Assembly (NCBI GenBank): GCA_022447685.1
Contig: JAKVAO010000064.1
Coordinates: 1 to 15,503 of the forward strand
Length of the DNA: 15,503 nucleotides
DNA from: Candidatus Caenarcanales bacterium
GTDB lineage: Bacteria > Cyanobacteriota > Vampirovibrionia > LMEP-6097
Reading direction: 5' to 3'
The notes under the pieces were generated by a model. It did no database searches, was not told the DNA's origin, and saw only the letters and a list, made by a program, of their open reading frames with translations. Below, in pieces: positions 5,953-12,566 of this stretch (within the stretch, counting starts at the first letter, position 1; every line of letters starts with the position of its first letter). The position numbers and the translations under genes were made by a program.

Positions 5953-7155
5953 ATGCCTGAGCTTAGTAATATAAAGCGTGATATTGAAAAATCCCTAAGC
6001 TATCTAAAATCAATGTATCCAGTAATCACAGTTACGGGTCCTAGGCAATCAGGGAAAACAACCCTTGTTAAATCTTTTTTCAAAAAAAAGCCTTATGTAA
6101 ATCTTGAACATCCAAAATCTAGAGAATTTGCCTTAAATGATCCCGAGTTATTTTTAGAGCAATATCCCGATGGAGCAATTATCGATGAAGTCCAAAGAGT
6201 TCCAGATTTATTTTCCTATATTCAAGTAATTGTTGATGAAAAAAAACAAAAGTCAATGTTCATCCTAACAGGCAGTCAACAGTTCGGACTCATTGATGCT
6301 ATTAACCAATCTCTTGCAGGGAGAACAGGAATACTAACACTGTTACCCTTTTCCATAGACGAAATTAAAAACAATTATTACAAAAAACAGGAGCTAAGCT
6401 TCGACGAATTAATCTTAAAGGGAACTTACCCAAAGGTCTATAGTGAGGCAATAAAACCCCAGATAATGTACAGGGACTACCTAAGAACATATATTGAAAG
6501 AGACTTGAGACAGATGAGTGAAATTCGCAACCTGGAGATTTTTCAAAGATTTTTAAAGATATGTGCTGGTAGATCTGGACAAATACTTAATTACTCGAAT
6601 ATAGCTTCAGAGCTAGGCTTATCTTATAAAACTATCCAAGAGTGGATAAGTATTCTCCAAGCTTCGTATATAGTATTTTTGCTCCCGTATTATGGTGCCG
6701 ATAATATAAAAAAACAAATTGTCAAAAGTCCTAAACTATATTTCTACGACACTGGGCTTGCAACATATTTATTGGATATCTACGAAGCAAATCATTTGCT
6801 GAACCATCCTTTAAGAGGAGCTATCTTTGAAAACTTAGTCATCGCTGAAACTTTAAAGTATCGTTTTAATAAGGGGCTAGAGCCTAATTTATATTTCTAT
6901 AGAGATAAATCAGGTAAAGAGATTGATCTAATTTATAAAGTAGCAGATAAAGTCGTTGCTTCTGAAATTAAAGTTTCTAAAACCTTCCATGAAAGTTTTT
7001 TTAATAACCTAGAATATTTCCAAAACCTGCTTGGGGATGAACAATTTCTCGCAAGATCTATTATTTACTCTGGAGACAATATGAAAAGATCAAAAGCAGA
7101 ACTTATTAACCCTTATAAACTGAGTAAGTTTTTTAATAAGTTTGATAGTGAATAA
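5953..7155 (+). CDS. AAA_14/DUF4143 ATPase
   Basis: Member of the widespread ATPase family with an N-terminal AAA_14 domain and a C-terminal DUF4143 domain; the cellular role is not established. The AAA part has Walker A GPRQSGKTT (29-37) and Walker B GAIIDEVQR (74-82), followed by a sensor-like FILTGSQQF. The middle (about 185-340) contains the family segments TYIERDLRQ, a winged-helix stretch NYSNIASELGLSYKTIQEWI, and KSPKLYFYDTGLATYLL. The C-terminal part has LRGAIFENLV and FYRDKSGKEIDLI, the E/D pattern of the restriction-nuclease-like fold common in this family. The length of 400 aa is typical. ATG at 5953 was chosen because the frame's earlier TTG at 5932 overlaps the TATAAT box. Such genes are often patchily distributed and transferred. 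It converges on surE with 13 bases between stops. Confidence 0.85.
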   Translation: MPELSNIKRDIEKSLSYLKSMYPVITVTGPRQSGKTTLVKSFFKKKPYVNLEHPKSREFALNDPELFLEQYPDGAIIDEVQRVPDLFSYIQVIVDEKKQKSMFILTGSQQFGLIDAINQSLAGRTGILTLLPFSIDEIKNNYYKKQELSFDELILKGTYPKVYSEAIKPQIMYRDYLRTYIERDLRQMSEIRNLEIFQRFLKICAGRSGQILNYSNIASELGLSYKTIQEWISILQASYIVFLLPYYGADNIKKQIVKSPKLYFYDTGLATYLLDIYEANHLLNHPLRGAIFENLVIAETLKYRFNKGLEPNLYFYRDKSGKEIDLIYKVADKVVASEIKVSKTFHESFFNNLEYFQNLLGDEQFLARSIIYSGDNMKRSKAELINPYKLSKFFNKFDSE

Positions 7156-7168
7156 CTATTAACTAAAT

Positions 7169-7942
7169 TTACTTAAGAAGACCTTTCAAAGTCTCAGTAT
7201 ATTCATAATGAGTCATATCAAACCTAACAGGAGTAATAGAAACACTATTATTCATTACCGCATAGCCATCTGTTCCAGGAACTTCTTTATCCTCTACTGG
7301 ATCTCCAGCAAGCCAATAATATAATCTACCACGAGGATCTATTCTCTCCTCGAAATTCTCTTTATAAGCACGGTTCCCAAGTATAGTGACTTGATCTCCT
7401 TTATAATCCTCACTTGGACCTGGAGGGAAATTAATATTCAAAAAAGTACTTTTCGGCAAATTAGAGAAATGCTCTTTATTTTTAATAAAATCCCTTAACC
7501 ACAGCGCAGCAGGGTTAAATTCCTTAGAGCTGTAGCTATATAAACTAGTAGCTATAGCAGGCAAACCCATAAGCATAGCTTCCATAGCAGCAGAAACAGT
7601 ACCAGAGTAAAGTACATCAATTCCCAAATTCGGACCATGATTAATACCAGAAACCATTAAGTCAAATTCTATATCTTTAAAAACTTCACGAATAGCGATC
7701 TTAACGCAGTCAGCTGGAGTACCAGAAGTTACACAACCATCTACTATATTTTCAATCCACGGGACCCTTTTGGTCAGAGGACTTACCATAAGTGGCTTGT
7801 TCAGACTCATAGAGTGACCGGTAGCACTTCGCTCGCGATCAGGAGCACAGAGATAAACTTCATGTTCTTCACCGAGTACTGAAGCTAAAGTTCTGATACC
7901 TTCAGCAAAAATACTATCGTCATTGGATATTAAAATCTTCAC
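7169..7942 (-). CDS. surE: 5'/3'-nucleotidase SurE
   Basis: Metal-dependent phosphatase acting on nucleoside 5'- and 3'-monophosphates (and exopolyphosphate in some species), linked to stationary-phase survival. The metal-binding residues are visible: Asp8 and Asp9 in SNDDS, Ser39 in APDRERSATGHS, and Asn101 in SGINHGPNLG. The following LYSGTVSAAMEAMLMGLPAIA is also diagnostic. The first motif is NDDS where most members have NDDG, a conservative change beside the ligands. 257 aa is normal. The start is GTG at 7942: it begins the conserved MKILISNDD, and no ATG is available upstream. A TATAAT box lies 8 bases before it, suggesting a leaderless transcript. It lies 20 bases downstream of the unknown 470-residue gene on the same strand. 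Confidence 0.95.
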   Translation of the reverse strand: MKILISNDDSIFAEGIRTLASVLGEEHEVYLCAPDRERSATGHSMSLNKPLMVSPLTKRVPWIENIVDGCVTSGTPADCVKIAIREVFKDIEFDLMVSGINHGPNLGIDVLYSGTVSAAMEAMLMGLPAIATSLYSYSSKEFNPAALWLRDFIKNKEHFSNLPKSTFLNINFPPGPSEDYKGDQVTILGNRAYKENFEERIDPRGRLYYWLAGDPVEDKEVPGTDGYAVMNNSVSITPVRFDMTHYEYTETLKGLLK

Positions 7943-7950
7943 TTATAAGT

Positions 7951-7956
7951 ATTATA
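7951..7956 (-). promoter_or_regulatory. -10 box (TATAAT) of surE
   Basis: On the minus strand a perfect TATAAT lies between the stop of the upstream gene and the surE GTG, ending 8 bases before the start codon. No clear -35 is seen. The predicted start of transcription falls within a few bases of the GTG. Confidence 0.45.
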
Positions 7957-7962
7957 CCCCGC

Positions 7963-9375
7963 TTATCCATTTGTTATTGGTAAGTTGATAATAACATTCC
8001 CTGAATTAGAAGGATTTGGTGTCAAAGGAATATTATTAAAAATAGGATTAACCGGTGCTGGATTAGTAAGTGGAATATTAATAACAGGACTATTCGTACT
8101 CAAAGGATTACCTGACAAGTTAAGCACCGTTGAGGGTTGTGAAACCGTAAGTGTTGAACTTGGAGCTGGAATTACAACTGAGGTATTGCCTGGTGTCGCA
8201 ACATTATTTAAACCTGGTGCTCTATTGTTACGTGCATTAATTCTACCTATGTTAATTCTGTGAGTCGTATTTTCATAGATTTCACCTGTTTTTTCTAAAG
8301 TTCCATCTCTAAAATCTGTAATTTGTTTTTTGGCAATAAGAGCATACTTCCTCCTTGCCTTTAAGGTTGCTTCTTTAGATTTAAAGACTTGAGCCATAGT
8401 ATTACCTCTAGTTTCAACTTGTATATTTTGAAGTTCAGCCCACATCTTATGGTTTTCTCCTTGAGCTTTCAATTCTGCCATTAATCTTTCAGGAGTCTTT
8501 TTAATTTTGGCTTTTTGCCATGGCATTTTTGGACCTTTATTCTTTTTATCCAGGAAATCACCTAATGCAGACAAAAGCTTATCTTCATCAACATTTGCAA
8601 TTGTAGGATTCTGAATCGCATTAGTAACACTAGTTGGAGGGCTTTTCACTTTCATAGACATAAACTCTTTATAATATTTAGAGGTTTTATTCAACTTCCC
8701 ATCTTTAAACAAGCTTGATTTCAAAGTTGGAACATCAATCTTGTTAGCATCAGCAAAAGTATCCATAGAAGTTGCAATAGTCTTATTCAAACCAGATAGC
8801 TTAGTTTGACTATTTTGAATACCTGTCATTGCTTTTACAAATTTTGTATTCTTCAAAAGTGCCGCACCTGGACCAACGCCTGAGAAATAAGCTACAGCAT
8901 TAAATAATTCACCATATTCTTTATTAATAAATGCATCACCTGCGGCTCTAGAACCTGAAATAACACTACTTATGGTATAGGTTGCCATCAAAGCAGCCCC
9001 AGCTGGCGGGAAAATAGGAGAAATAACACCTGCAATTACGGGTATGAAACCACCAATTGTTGATCCTATACCTTTACCAATATCCATATATTTGTTTTTA
9101 GCCTCACCAACTTCACCTAAAGATTCTTGTAAAATAAATCCGTCCAGCAAACCCAGAACAAAGTCGATAGCATTACCATCTTCAATCTGAGTTTGAGTTA
9201 CCCTTTCGATCTCAGCCTCATTCTTAAAACTACCGTATGTATCAGTAACATTATCAAAGACATTTGTAGAAGATCTCCCAGCATCTTGTAATAATGCTGA
9301 ATAAATAGGATTTGAGGGTATTCCTTGTCCACCAAACCTGAAGGGATTTCCTAATCTAAGTATATTTGCATTCAT
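7963..9375 (-). CDS. Unrecognised 470-aa protein with hydrophobic Gly/Ala-rich core and Pro/Asn-rich tail
   Basis: I do not recognise this protein. The start ATG at 9375 gives MNANILRLGNPFRFGGQG; the frame is open 20 codons further, but that extension lies in the A/T-rich divergent spacer. No signal peptide is seen. Residues about 60-100 are acidic and helical. Residues about 100-150 form a Gly/Ala-rich hydrophobic block (IGKGIGSTIGGFIPVIAGV, then GAALMATYTISSVISGSRAA) like a membrane-inserting or glycine-zipper hairpin, followed by LFNAVAYFSGVGPGAALLK. The centre (180-370) is Lys-rich and helical (KMPWQKAKIKKTPERLMAELKAQ). The last ~85 residues are low-complexity Pro/Asn/Thr/Ser with an imperfectly repeated INIPLTNP-like motif (three copies). 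It is divergent from the next two unknown genes and precedes surE by 20 bases. A surface, secreted or phage-derived protein is possible; none is shown. Confidence 0.7.
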   Translation of the reverse strand: MNANILRLGNPFRFGGQGIPSNPIYSALLQDAGRSSTNVFDNVTDTYGSFKNEAEIERVTQTQIEDGNAIDFVLGLLDGFILQESLGEVGEAKNKYMDIGKGIGSTIGGFIPVIAGVISPIFPPAGAALMATYTISSVISGSRAAGDAFINKEYGELFNAVAYFSGVGPGAALLKNTKFVKAMTGIQNSQTKLSGLNKTIATSMDTFADANKIDVPTLKSSLFKDGKLNKTSKYYKEFMSMKVKSPPTSVTNAIQNPTIANVDEDKLLSALGDFLDKKNKGPKMPWQKAKIKKTPERLMAELKAQGENHKMWAELQNIQVETRGNTMAQVFKSKEATLKARRKYALIAKKQITDFRDGTLEKTGEIYENTTHRINIGRINARNNRAPGLNNVATPGNTSVVIPAPSSTLTVSQPSTVLNLSGNPLSTNSPVINIPLTNPAPVNPIFNNIPLTPNPSNSGNVIINLPITNG

Positions 9376-9511
9376 AAATTTATTTTTTCCTAAACTTATA
9401 AAGTGAAAAGCAGAAAAGTATTTACAATTTGTCAAAAAAAATCACAAAGATCATTTGTATTAACATATATCAAATTATATGCAAATAAAAATAAAAGGCG
9501 CAAATTAAATA

Positions 9512-10234
9512 ATGTTACATGTCGTACCCAAAATAGCACACGGTATAAGTAGAATAGTTGGCTTTAACGCCAAGACCTTTGGAACTATAGCTAAAACAGT
9601 ATTAAGTCCTAAACACGTATTTGGCAATAATGCAGTAGGGCGAAATGTCGAAAGAGTTTTAACAGCAGGTCTTGCAGGTAAGGCGGCATTTGATACTATC
9701 GATCACGGTCAAAGAGCAGCAGAAGTTCTAGGAAATCCATCCTCAGAAGAAACCTATTCTCAACATAAATACTTTGGGCAAAGCTATACACTAGCGGCAC
9801 TTGGACATTTAGTAGCTGGAGCATTGCCAACAGGTCCAAAAGAAATAGTAAGAGGTGCAATGATGGCTTGGAACTATAAAACAGCCAAACAATCTCAATG
9901 GCTAGAAGCAGCTCAAGATACTGATCCAAACTCAGAAATTAAACAGGCATCAATACTTGGAAACCCAATATTTGAAAGGCAAACAGAATTTGGTACCACT
10001 CAGAACCACTGGATGTTTGAATTCACTGGAGGAACTAAGTTTGCACTCAAAGATCAAGAGATTCTATCTGCAGAAGCTATTGGTAATGCAAATGGACTCG
10101 GAGCCCTAAATAGTTCACAAAGGCAGCTTCGTTATATACAAAGAAATGGTATTGGTGAAAATCCATTTAAGTTTTTATGGGATGGAAGTGGTAATAATCC
10201 ACTGACGTCATTATTCACCATAGACATAATCTAG
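9512..10234 (+). CDS. Unrecognised 240-aa protein, first of a two-gene unit
   Basis: I do not recognise this protein. It has no classical signal peptide, but residues about 45-75 (RVLTAGLAGKAAFDTIDHGQ) and about 90-120 (YTLAALGHLVAGALPTGPKE) are Ala/Gly-rich amphipathic or hydrophobic segments separated by a polar loop. The C-terminal half is polar, with Trp, Phe and Gln-rich stretches (FGTTQNHWMFEFTGGTKFALK) and ends KFLWDGSGNNPLTSLFTIDII. ATG at 9512 is the first start; only a distant AAAGG stands upstream. The stop overlaps the strong SD of the next gene, so the two are co-transcribed and probably co-regulated. The 136-base spacer to the divergent 470-residue gene is A/T-rich and must hold both promoters. 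The pairing with the two other unknown proteins suggests a shared job. Confidence 0.65.
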   Translation: MLHVVPKIAHGISRIVGFNAKTFGTIAKTVLSPKHVFGNNAVGRNVERVLTAGLAGKAAFDTIDHGQRAAEVLGNPSSEETYSQHKYFGQSYTLAALGHLVAGALPTGPKEIVRGAMMAWNYKTAKQSQWLEAAQDTDPNSEIKQASILGNPIFERQTEFGTTQNHWMFEFTGGTKFALKDQEILSAEAIGNANGLGALNSSQRQLRYIQRNGIGENPFKFLWDGSGNNPLTSLFTIDII

Positions 10235-10237
10235 GAG
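10233..10237 (+). promoter_or_regulatory. Strong SD that fixes a TTG start
   Basis: AGGAG lies across the stop codon of the upstream gene, 8 bases before the TTG at 10246. There is no ATG nearby, so this ribosome-binding site supports TTG as the true start of the 266-codon gene. Confidence 0.7.
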
Positions 10238-10245
10238 TAAATTAA

Positions 10246-11046
10246 TTGGTAGAAAAAACCACAAAAAGCAATATAACTACCAATGGTAGGAGACTTCGCA
10301 AAAATGCGAATTCTCTGATAGCTGACGATTCAACTAAAACAAAAAGAAAAAATATTTATAAAGACCCAGAAGCTATGAGAAAGCATCTGGAAAGAGCTCA
10401 TGCAAAGGTATCATATAGCGGTCATGAAGAAATACCTGAAGATGATACATCCAACAAAAAACAAGAACATTATTTAGAAACAGCATCTAAAACAGCTAAA
10501 GAAGTCTTCAATACAACCTTAGAACCACTTTCAAGTGTAACAGGACCAGTTAAATCATTCTTAGATAAAGAGCTTGCTAATCTTAAAAATAGTAATCTAA
10601 GAGATAAAATCTTTACAGCTCTAGGTATTATGGCGGCAGTAGCAACTATTAAAAGTTTTATCGAAACCGTAACAGCTAGTAGATCTACTAATAAACTCTC
10701 CTCAGGAGCAGCCGTCACCTCTTTAGGGATACTTGCCAACATGGGACGACAGTTATTCAAAATCAATACGAATAAAGGCTTCAAGAGTGATAAAGAAAAA
10801 AAAGATATCTACAACAGCTTAAAATTCCAAGTAGGGGCCTTGGTAGGCTTAAATGTATTCCAACAATTCCACACCAATGAAGGAAGAGGGCAGGCATTAT
10901 TCAACCAAAAATTCAAAGAAGATACCATGAGTATTTTCTCTTGGCTCAAATACTTAAATCCTATTAACATAACCAAAGAAATAGTTGGTGGCAACACGCT
11001 TAAGAGCGCCAGAAGAGAACTTTATCAAGGATTAAAGGTAATGTAA
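10246..11046 (+). CDS. Unrecognised 266-aa protein, second of a two-gene unit; end may be set by an IS
   Basis: I do not recognise this protein. The start is TTG at 10246, supported by AGGAG 8 bases before it. The N-terminal ~95 residues are basic and polar (KSNITTNGRRLRKNANS, KTKRKNIYKDPEAMRKHLERAHAK), suggesting nucleic-acid or surface interaction. Two Ala/Gly-rich hydrophobic segments follow: KIFTALGIMAAVATIKSFI (about 124-142) and SSGAAVTSLGILANMGRQL (about 152-170). A third, FQVGALVGLNVF (about 193-204), comes after a Lys/Asp-rich stretch. This hydrophobic-polar-hydrophobic plan resembles the 240- and 470-residue neighbours. The stop at 11044-11046 lies against sequence that looks like the end of an IS256-family element (AATATTTTGTGTAAATT), so the native C-terminus may have been cut off or replaced. 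Confidence 0.65.
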   Translation: MVEKTTKSNITTNGRRLRKNANSLIADDSTKTKRKNIYKDPEAMRKHLERAHAKVSYSGHEEIPEDDTSNKKQEHYLETASKTAKEVFNTTLEPLSSVTGPVKSFLDKELANLKNSNLRDKIFTALGIMAAVATIKSFIETVTASRSTNKLSSGAAVTSLGILANMGRQLFKINTNKGFKSDKEKKDIYNSLKFQVGALVGLNVFQQFHTNEGRGQALFNQKFKEDTMSIFSWLKYLNPINITKEIVGGNTLKSARRELYQGLKVM

Positions 11047-11090
11047 AATATTTTGTGTAAATTCCAAATTTTGTCATTTTTTGTTTTATC

Positions 11091-11165
11091 AGCTCCAAGG
11101 TTAAAAGTTTAAAAATCACAGCTTCAGAAGGGATGCTGTGATAAACTTTTGTGACCTTAGGAGCT
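11091..11165. repeat. Long imperfect hairpin at the end of the IS256-family transposase gene
   Basis: Four paired blocks are nested: AGCTCC/GGAGCT (11091-11096 with 11160-11165), AAGGT/ACCTT (11097-11101 with 11154-11158), AAAAGTTT/AAACTTTT (11103-11110 with 11143-11150) and ATCACAGC/GCTGTGAT (11115-11122 with 11135-11142). That gives 27 pairs around a 12-base loop, overlapping the transposase stop codon. It may terminate transcription or block read-through. Confidence 0.65.
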
Positions 11166-11519
11166 AAACCTTCCTTCAAAGAATATTTCCAATTGATTTA
11201 CGACTAAACCCCAGTTTCTAACAGGCATAGTCCACTTTTTGGTAATATTCTGCATAGCTAAGAAAAGAGATTTCTCTAATGATTTATCAGTAGGGAAAAC
11301 TGATTTTGCTTTAGTTACTTTTCTAAATTGACGATTTAAACTTTCCAGTGCATTCGTAGTATAGATCAGCCGTCTCACTTCATTTGGATAAGCAAAGAAT
11401 GTCGATAGCTCTGTCCAATTAGTTTCCCATGATTTTGATATTGATGGATATTTGTTATCCCATTTATCTTTAAATTCTTGCAAAGCTTGGTATCCAGATT
11501 GCTCTGTAGGAGAGTGGCA
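11157..11519 (-). pseudogene. IS256-family transposase, C-terminal fragment
   Basis: DDE-type transposase of the IS256/Mutator family. The remaining ~120 codons carry the family's C-terminal hallmark: HSPTEQSGYQALQEFKDKW, then KYPSISKSWETNW, FFAYPNEVRRLIYTTNALESLNRQFR (with the catalytic Glu in NALESLN) and ending NQLEIFFEGRFSS. Full-length relatives are near 390-400 residues, so two-thirds, including both catalytic Asp residues, are missing. The match to the family stops at about 11519, upstream of HSPTEQ, where IS3-type end sequence begins. The frame has no internal stop in this part; the loss is by insertion and deletion, not by point decay. It cannot transpose itself. Confidence 0.85.
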
Positions 11520-11521
11520 GG

Positions 11522-11564
11522 TACCCCTTAAACTAGACAGTAGTTGTATAAAAGTTTAAGGGTA
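11522..11564 (+). repeat. Inverted repeat upstream of the orfA remnant
   Basis: TACCCCTTAAACT (11522-11534) and AGTTTAAGGGTA (11553-11564) pair along 12 positions with one bulged C, around an 18-base spacer. The right arm contains the AAGGG just before the orfA ATG, so folding would hide the ribosome-binding site. It may be an operator or a translation brake. Confidence 0.5.
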
Positions 11565-11736
11565 TGGTAAAACGAATATCAAAAGAGATTAGAGAAGAGA
11601 TATTAAAGCGCATTAAGGAAGAAGGTGCAGAAGTATCTCAAATGTGTCAGGAATATGGCATAAGCGATAGCGCCATATATAAATGGCTAAGCTCAAGCAG
11701 TAAAAGCACTAGCATAAATCCTCAATTAGAATTAAA
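11564..11736 (+). pseudogene. IS3-type OrfA (helix-turn-helix), truncated
   Basis: N-terminal part of a transposase OrfA, the DNA-binding half of IS3-type transposases. KRISKEIREEILKRIKEEG and VSQMCQEYGISDSAIYKWL form the two helical parts of the HTH_Tnp_1 domain (about residues 3-42). The intact protein would be roughly 90-100 residues and be followed by OrfB. Own sequence ends after LEL (codon 57). The frame then runs into the IS21 end and stops at 11776, adding 13 foreign residues. The start ATG at 11564 lies at the edge of the inverted repeat. It could also belong to another family using the same HTH; the class is less certain than that it is a transposase. Confidence 0.7.
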
Positions 11737-11750
11737 TGTGTATTCTCGCC

Positions 11751-11806
11751 TAATTACCCACCCGATGGCGGCGTAATTACCCAGGCAGTTGCGCCTTAAT
11801 TACCCA
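11751..11806. repeat. Left-end phased repeats of the IS21-family element (3 copies)
   Basis: TAATTACCCA starts at 11751, 11774 and 11797, exactly 23 bases apart. The spacers (CCCGATGGCGGCG, GGCAGTTGCGCCT) are related to those at the right end. These are likely IstA binding sites. Confidence 0.85.
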
Positions 11807-11816
11807 GTTTAAAATT

Positions 11817-12566
11817 TCAGGGTAAATCATGCTCAACTCCTTTTAAGTTTTTTCTCATCGAAGCTCCTTTAAGCTGAATTTTGTAAGAAGCGTGAAGTAC
11901 TCTATCGAGAATTGCATCAGCAAGTGTAGAGTCTCCAATTAATTCATACCACTTATCAACAGGAATCTGACTAACAATAATTAAAGATTGTTTATCAAAA
12001 CGATCTTCAACAATTTCAAAGAAATCTTTTCTCTGTTTATCATCAAGTGAATTTAAGCCCCAGTCATCAATTACCAAAAGATTCTTCTTTGCGATTTTTT
12101 CTAAAACTTTTATGTAAGTCCCATCTCCTGTAGCAGCAAGAAGTTCATCAAAAAGTCTTCCTAATCGAAAATACTGAGCGGTAAATCCTTCTCTACATGC
12201 TTTTTGTGCAAGTGCATTTGCAAGAAAAGTTTTTCCAGTTCCAGTTGCTCCAGTAATGATGATATTTTTCTTTTCTCGAATCCAGTCACACTGACCAAAA
12301 CTTAGGATTTGAGATTTAGTAATTCCTCTATTCTTTTTAAAATCAAAGTTCTCCAAGATTGCAGCTTGCCCAAGCCTTGCTTGTTTAAGTCTAGAAGCGA
12401 GTCTTTGATTTTCTCTTTGTAAAAATTCTTTTTCAATCAAGAACCCTAATCTCTCCTCAAAATCTAAACTTTGTAGATCTTTGTTTAGAAGCTGCTCTTC
12501 AAGCGCATCTAGCATTCCCCTTAATTTCATACGTGACATTTTGTCTTTAGTTTCATTGATTAGCAC
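11817..12566 (-). CDS. istB: IS21-family helper ATPase IstB
   Basis: AAA+ ATPase that works with IstA in IS21 transposition and target choice, related to DnaA/DnaC. Walker A is GATGTGKT (106-113) and Walker B LLVIDDWG (163-170); the N-terminal part (MSRMKLRGMLDALEEQL) is the typical IstB_N helix region. The start is taken as GTG at 12566, because AGGAG lies 7 bases before it and the family commonly begins LINETxxK. The frame is open upstream to 12617 but that lies inside istA. With this start, istA and istB overlap by 14 bases, giving 249 aa and coupled translation. The gene ends beside the left-end repeats. It appears intact. Confidence 0.93.
   Translation of the reverse strand: MLINETKDKMSRMKLRGMLDALEEQLLNKDLQSLDFEERLGFLIEKEFLQRENQRLASRLKQARLGQAAILENFDFKKNRGITKSQILSFGQCDWIREKKNIIITGATGTGKTFLANALAQKACREGFTAQYFRLGRLFDELLAATGDGTYIKVLEKIAKKNLLVIDDWGLNSLDDKQRKDFFEIVEDRFDKQSLIIVSQIPVDKWYELIGDSTLADAILDRVLHASYKIQLKGASMRKNLKGVEHDLP

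Larger units (their letters stand above)
11047..11519 (-). mobile_element. IS256-family remnant (3' end only)
   Basis: It contains the last third of an IS256 (Mutator-like) transposase on the minus strand and the downstream terminal region. AATATTTTGTGTAAATT near 11047-11063 resembles the tips of IS256-family elements as I recall them; the exact boundary is not certain. The element is cut at about 11519, where IS3-type sequence begins, and its 5' part is nowhere in the window. Confidence 0.65.
11520..11736 (+). mobile_element. IS3-type element, 5' remnant
   Basis: It starts at about 11520 where the IS256-family reading ends, with GGTACCCCTTAAACTAGACAG as a plausible left terminal repeat. It carries the first 57 codons of an orfA-like gene and is cut at 11736 by the left end of the IS21-family element. 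Its orfB and right end are absent from the window, also on the far side of the IS21 element. Confidence 0.6.

Noticed and set aside
7985..8263. Plus-strand ORF of 92 codons
   Set aside because: It is antisense to the Pro/Asn-rich low-complexity tail of the 470-residue gene and its composition is explained by that.
9376..9511. Specific promoters in the divergent spacer of the unknown trio
   Set aside because: Several TTGTCA/TATAT-like words exist in this A/T-rich stretch, but none has convincing spacing; I can say only that both promoters should lie here.
11751..11806. Small CRISPR-like array (regular 23-bp repeats)
   Set aside because: The repeats are only ten bases, spacers are mutually related, and the inverse set stands at the other end of the istA/istB unit; they are IS21 end repeats.
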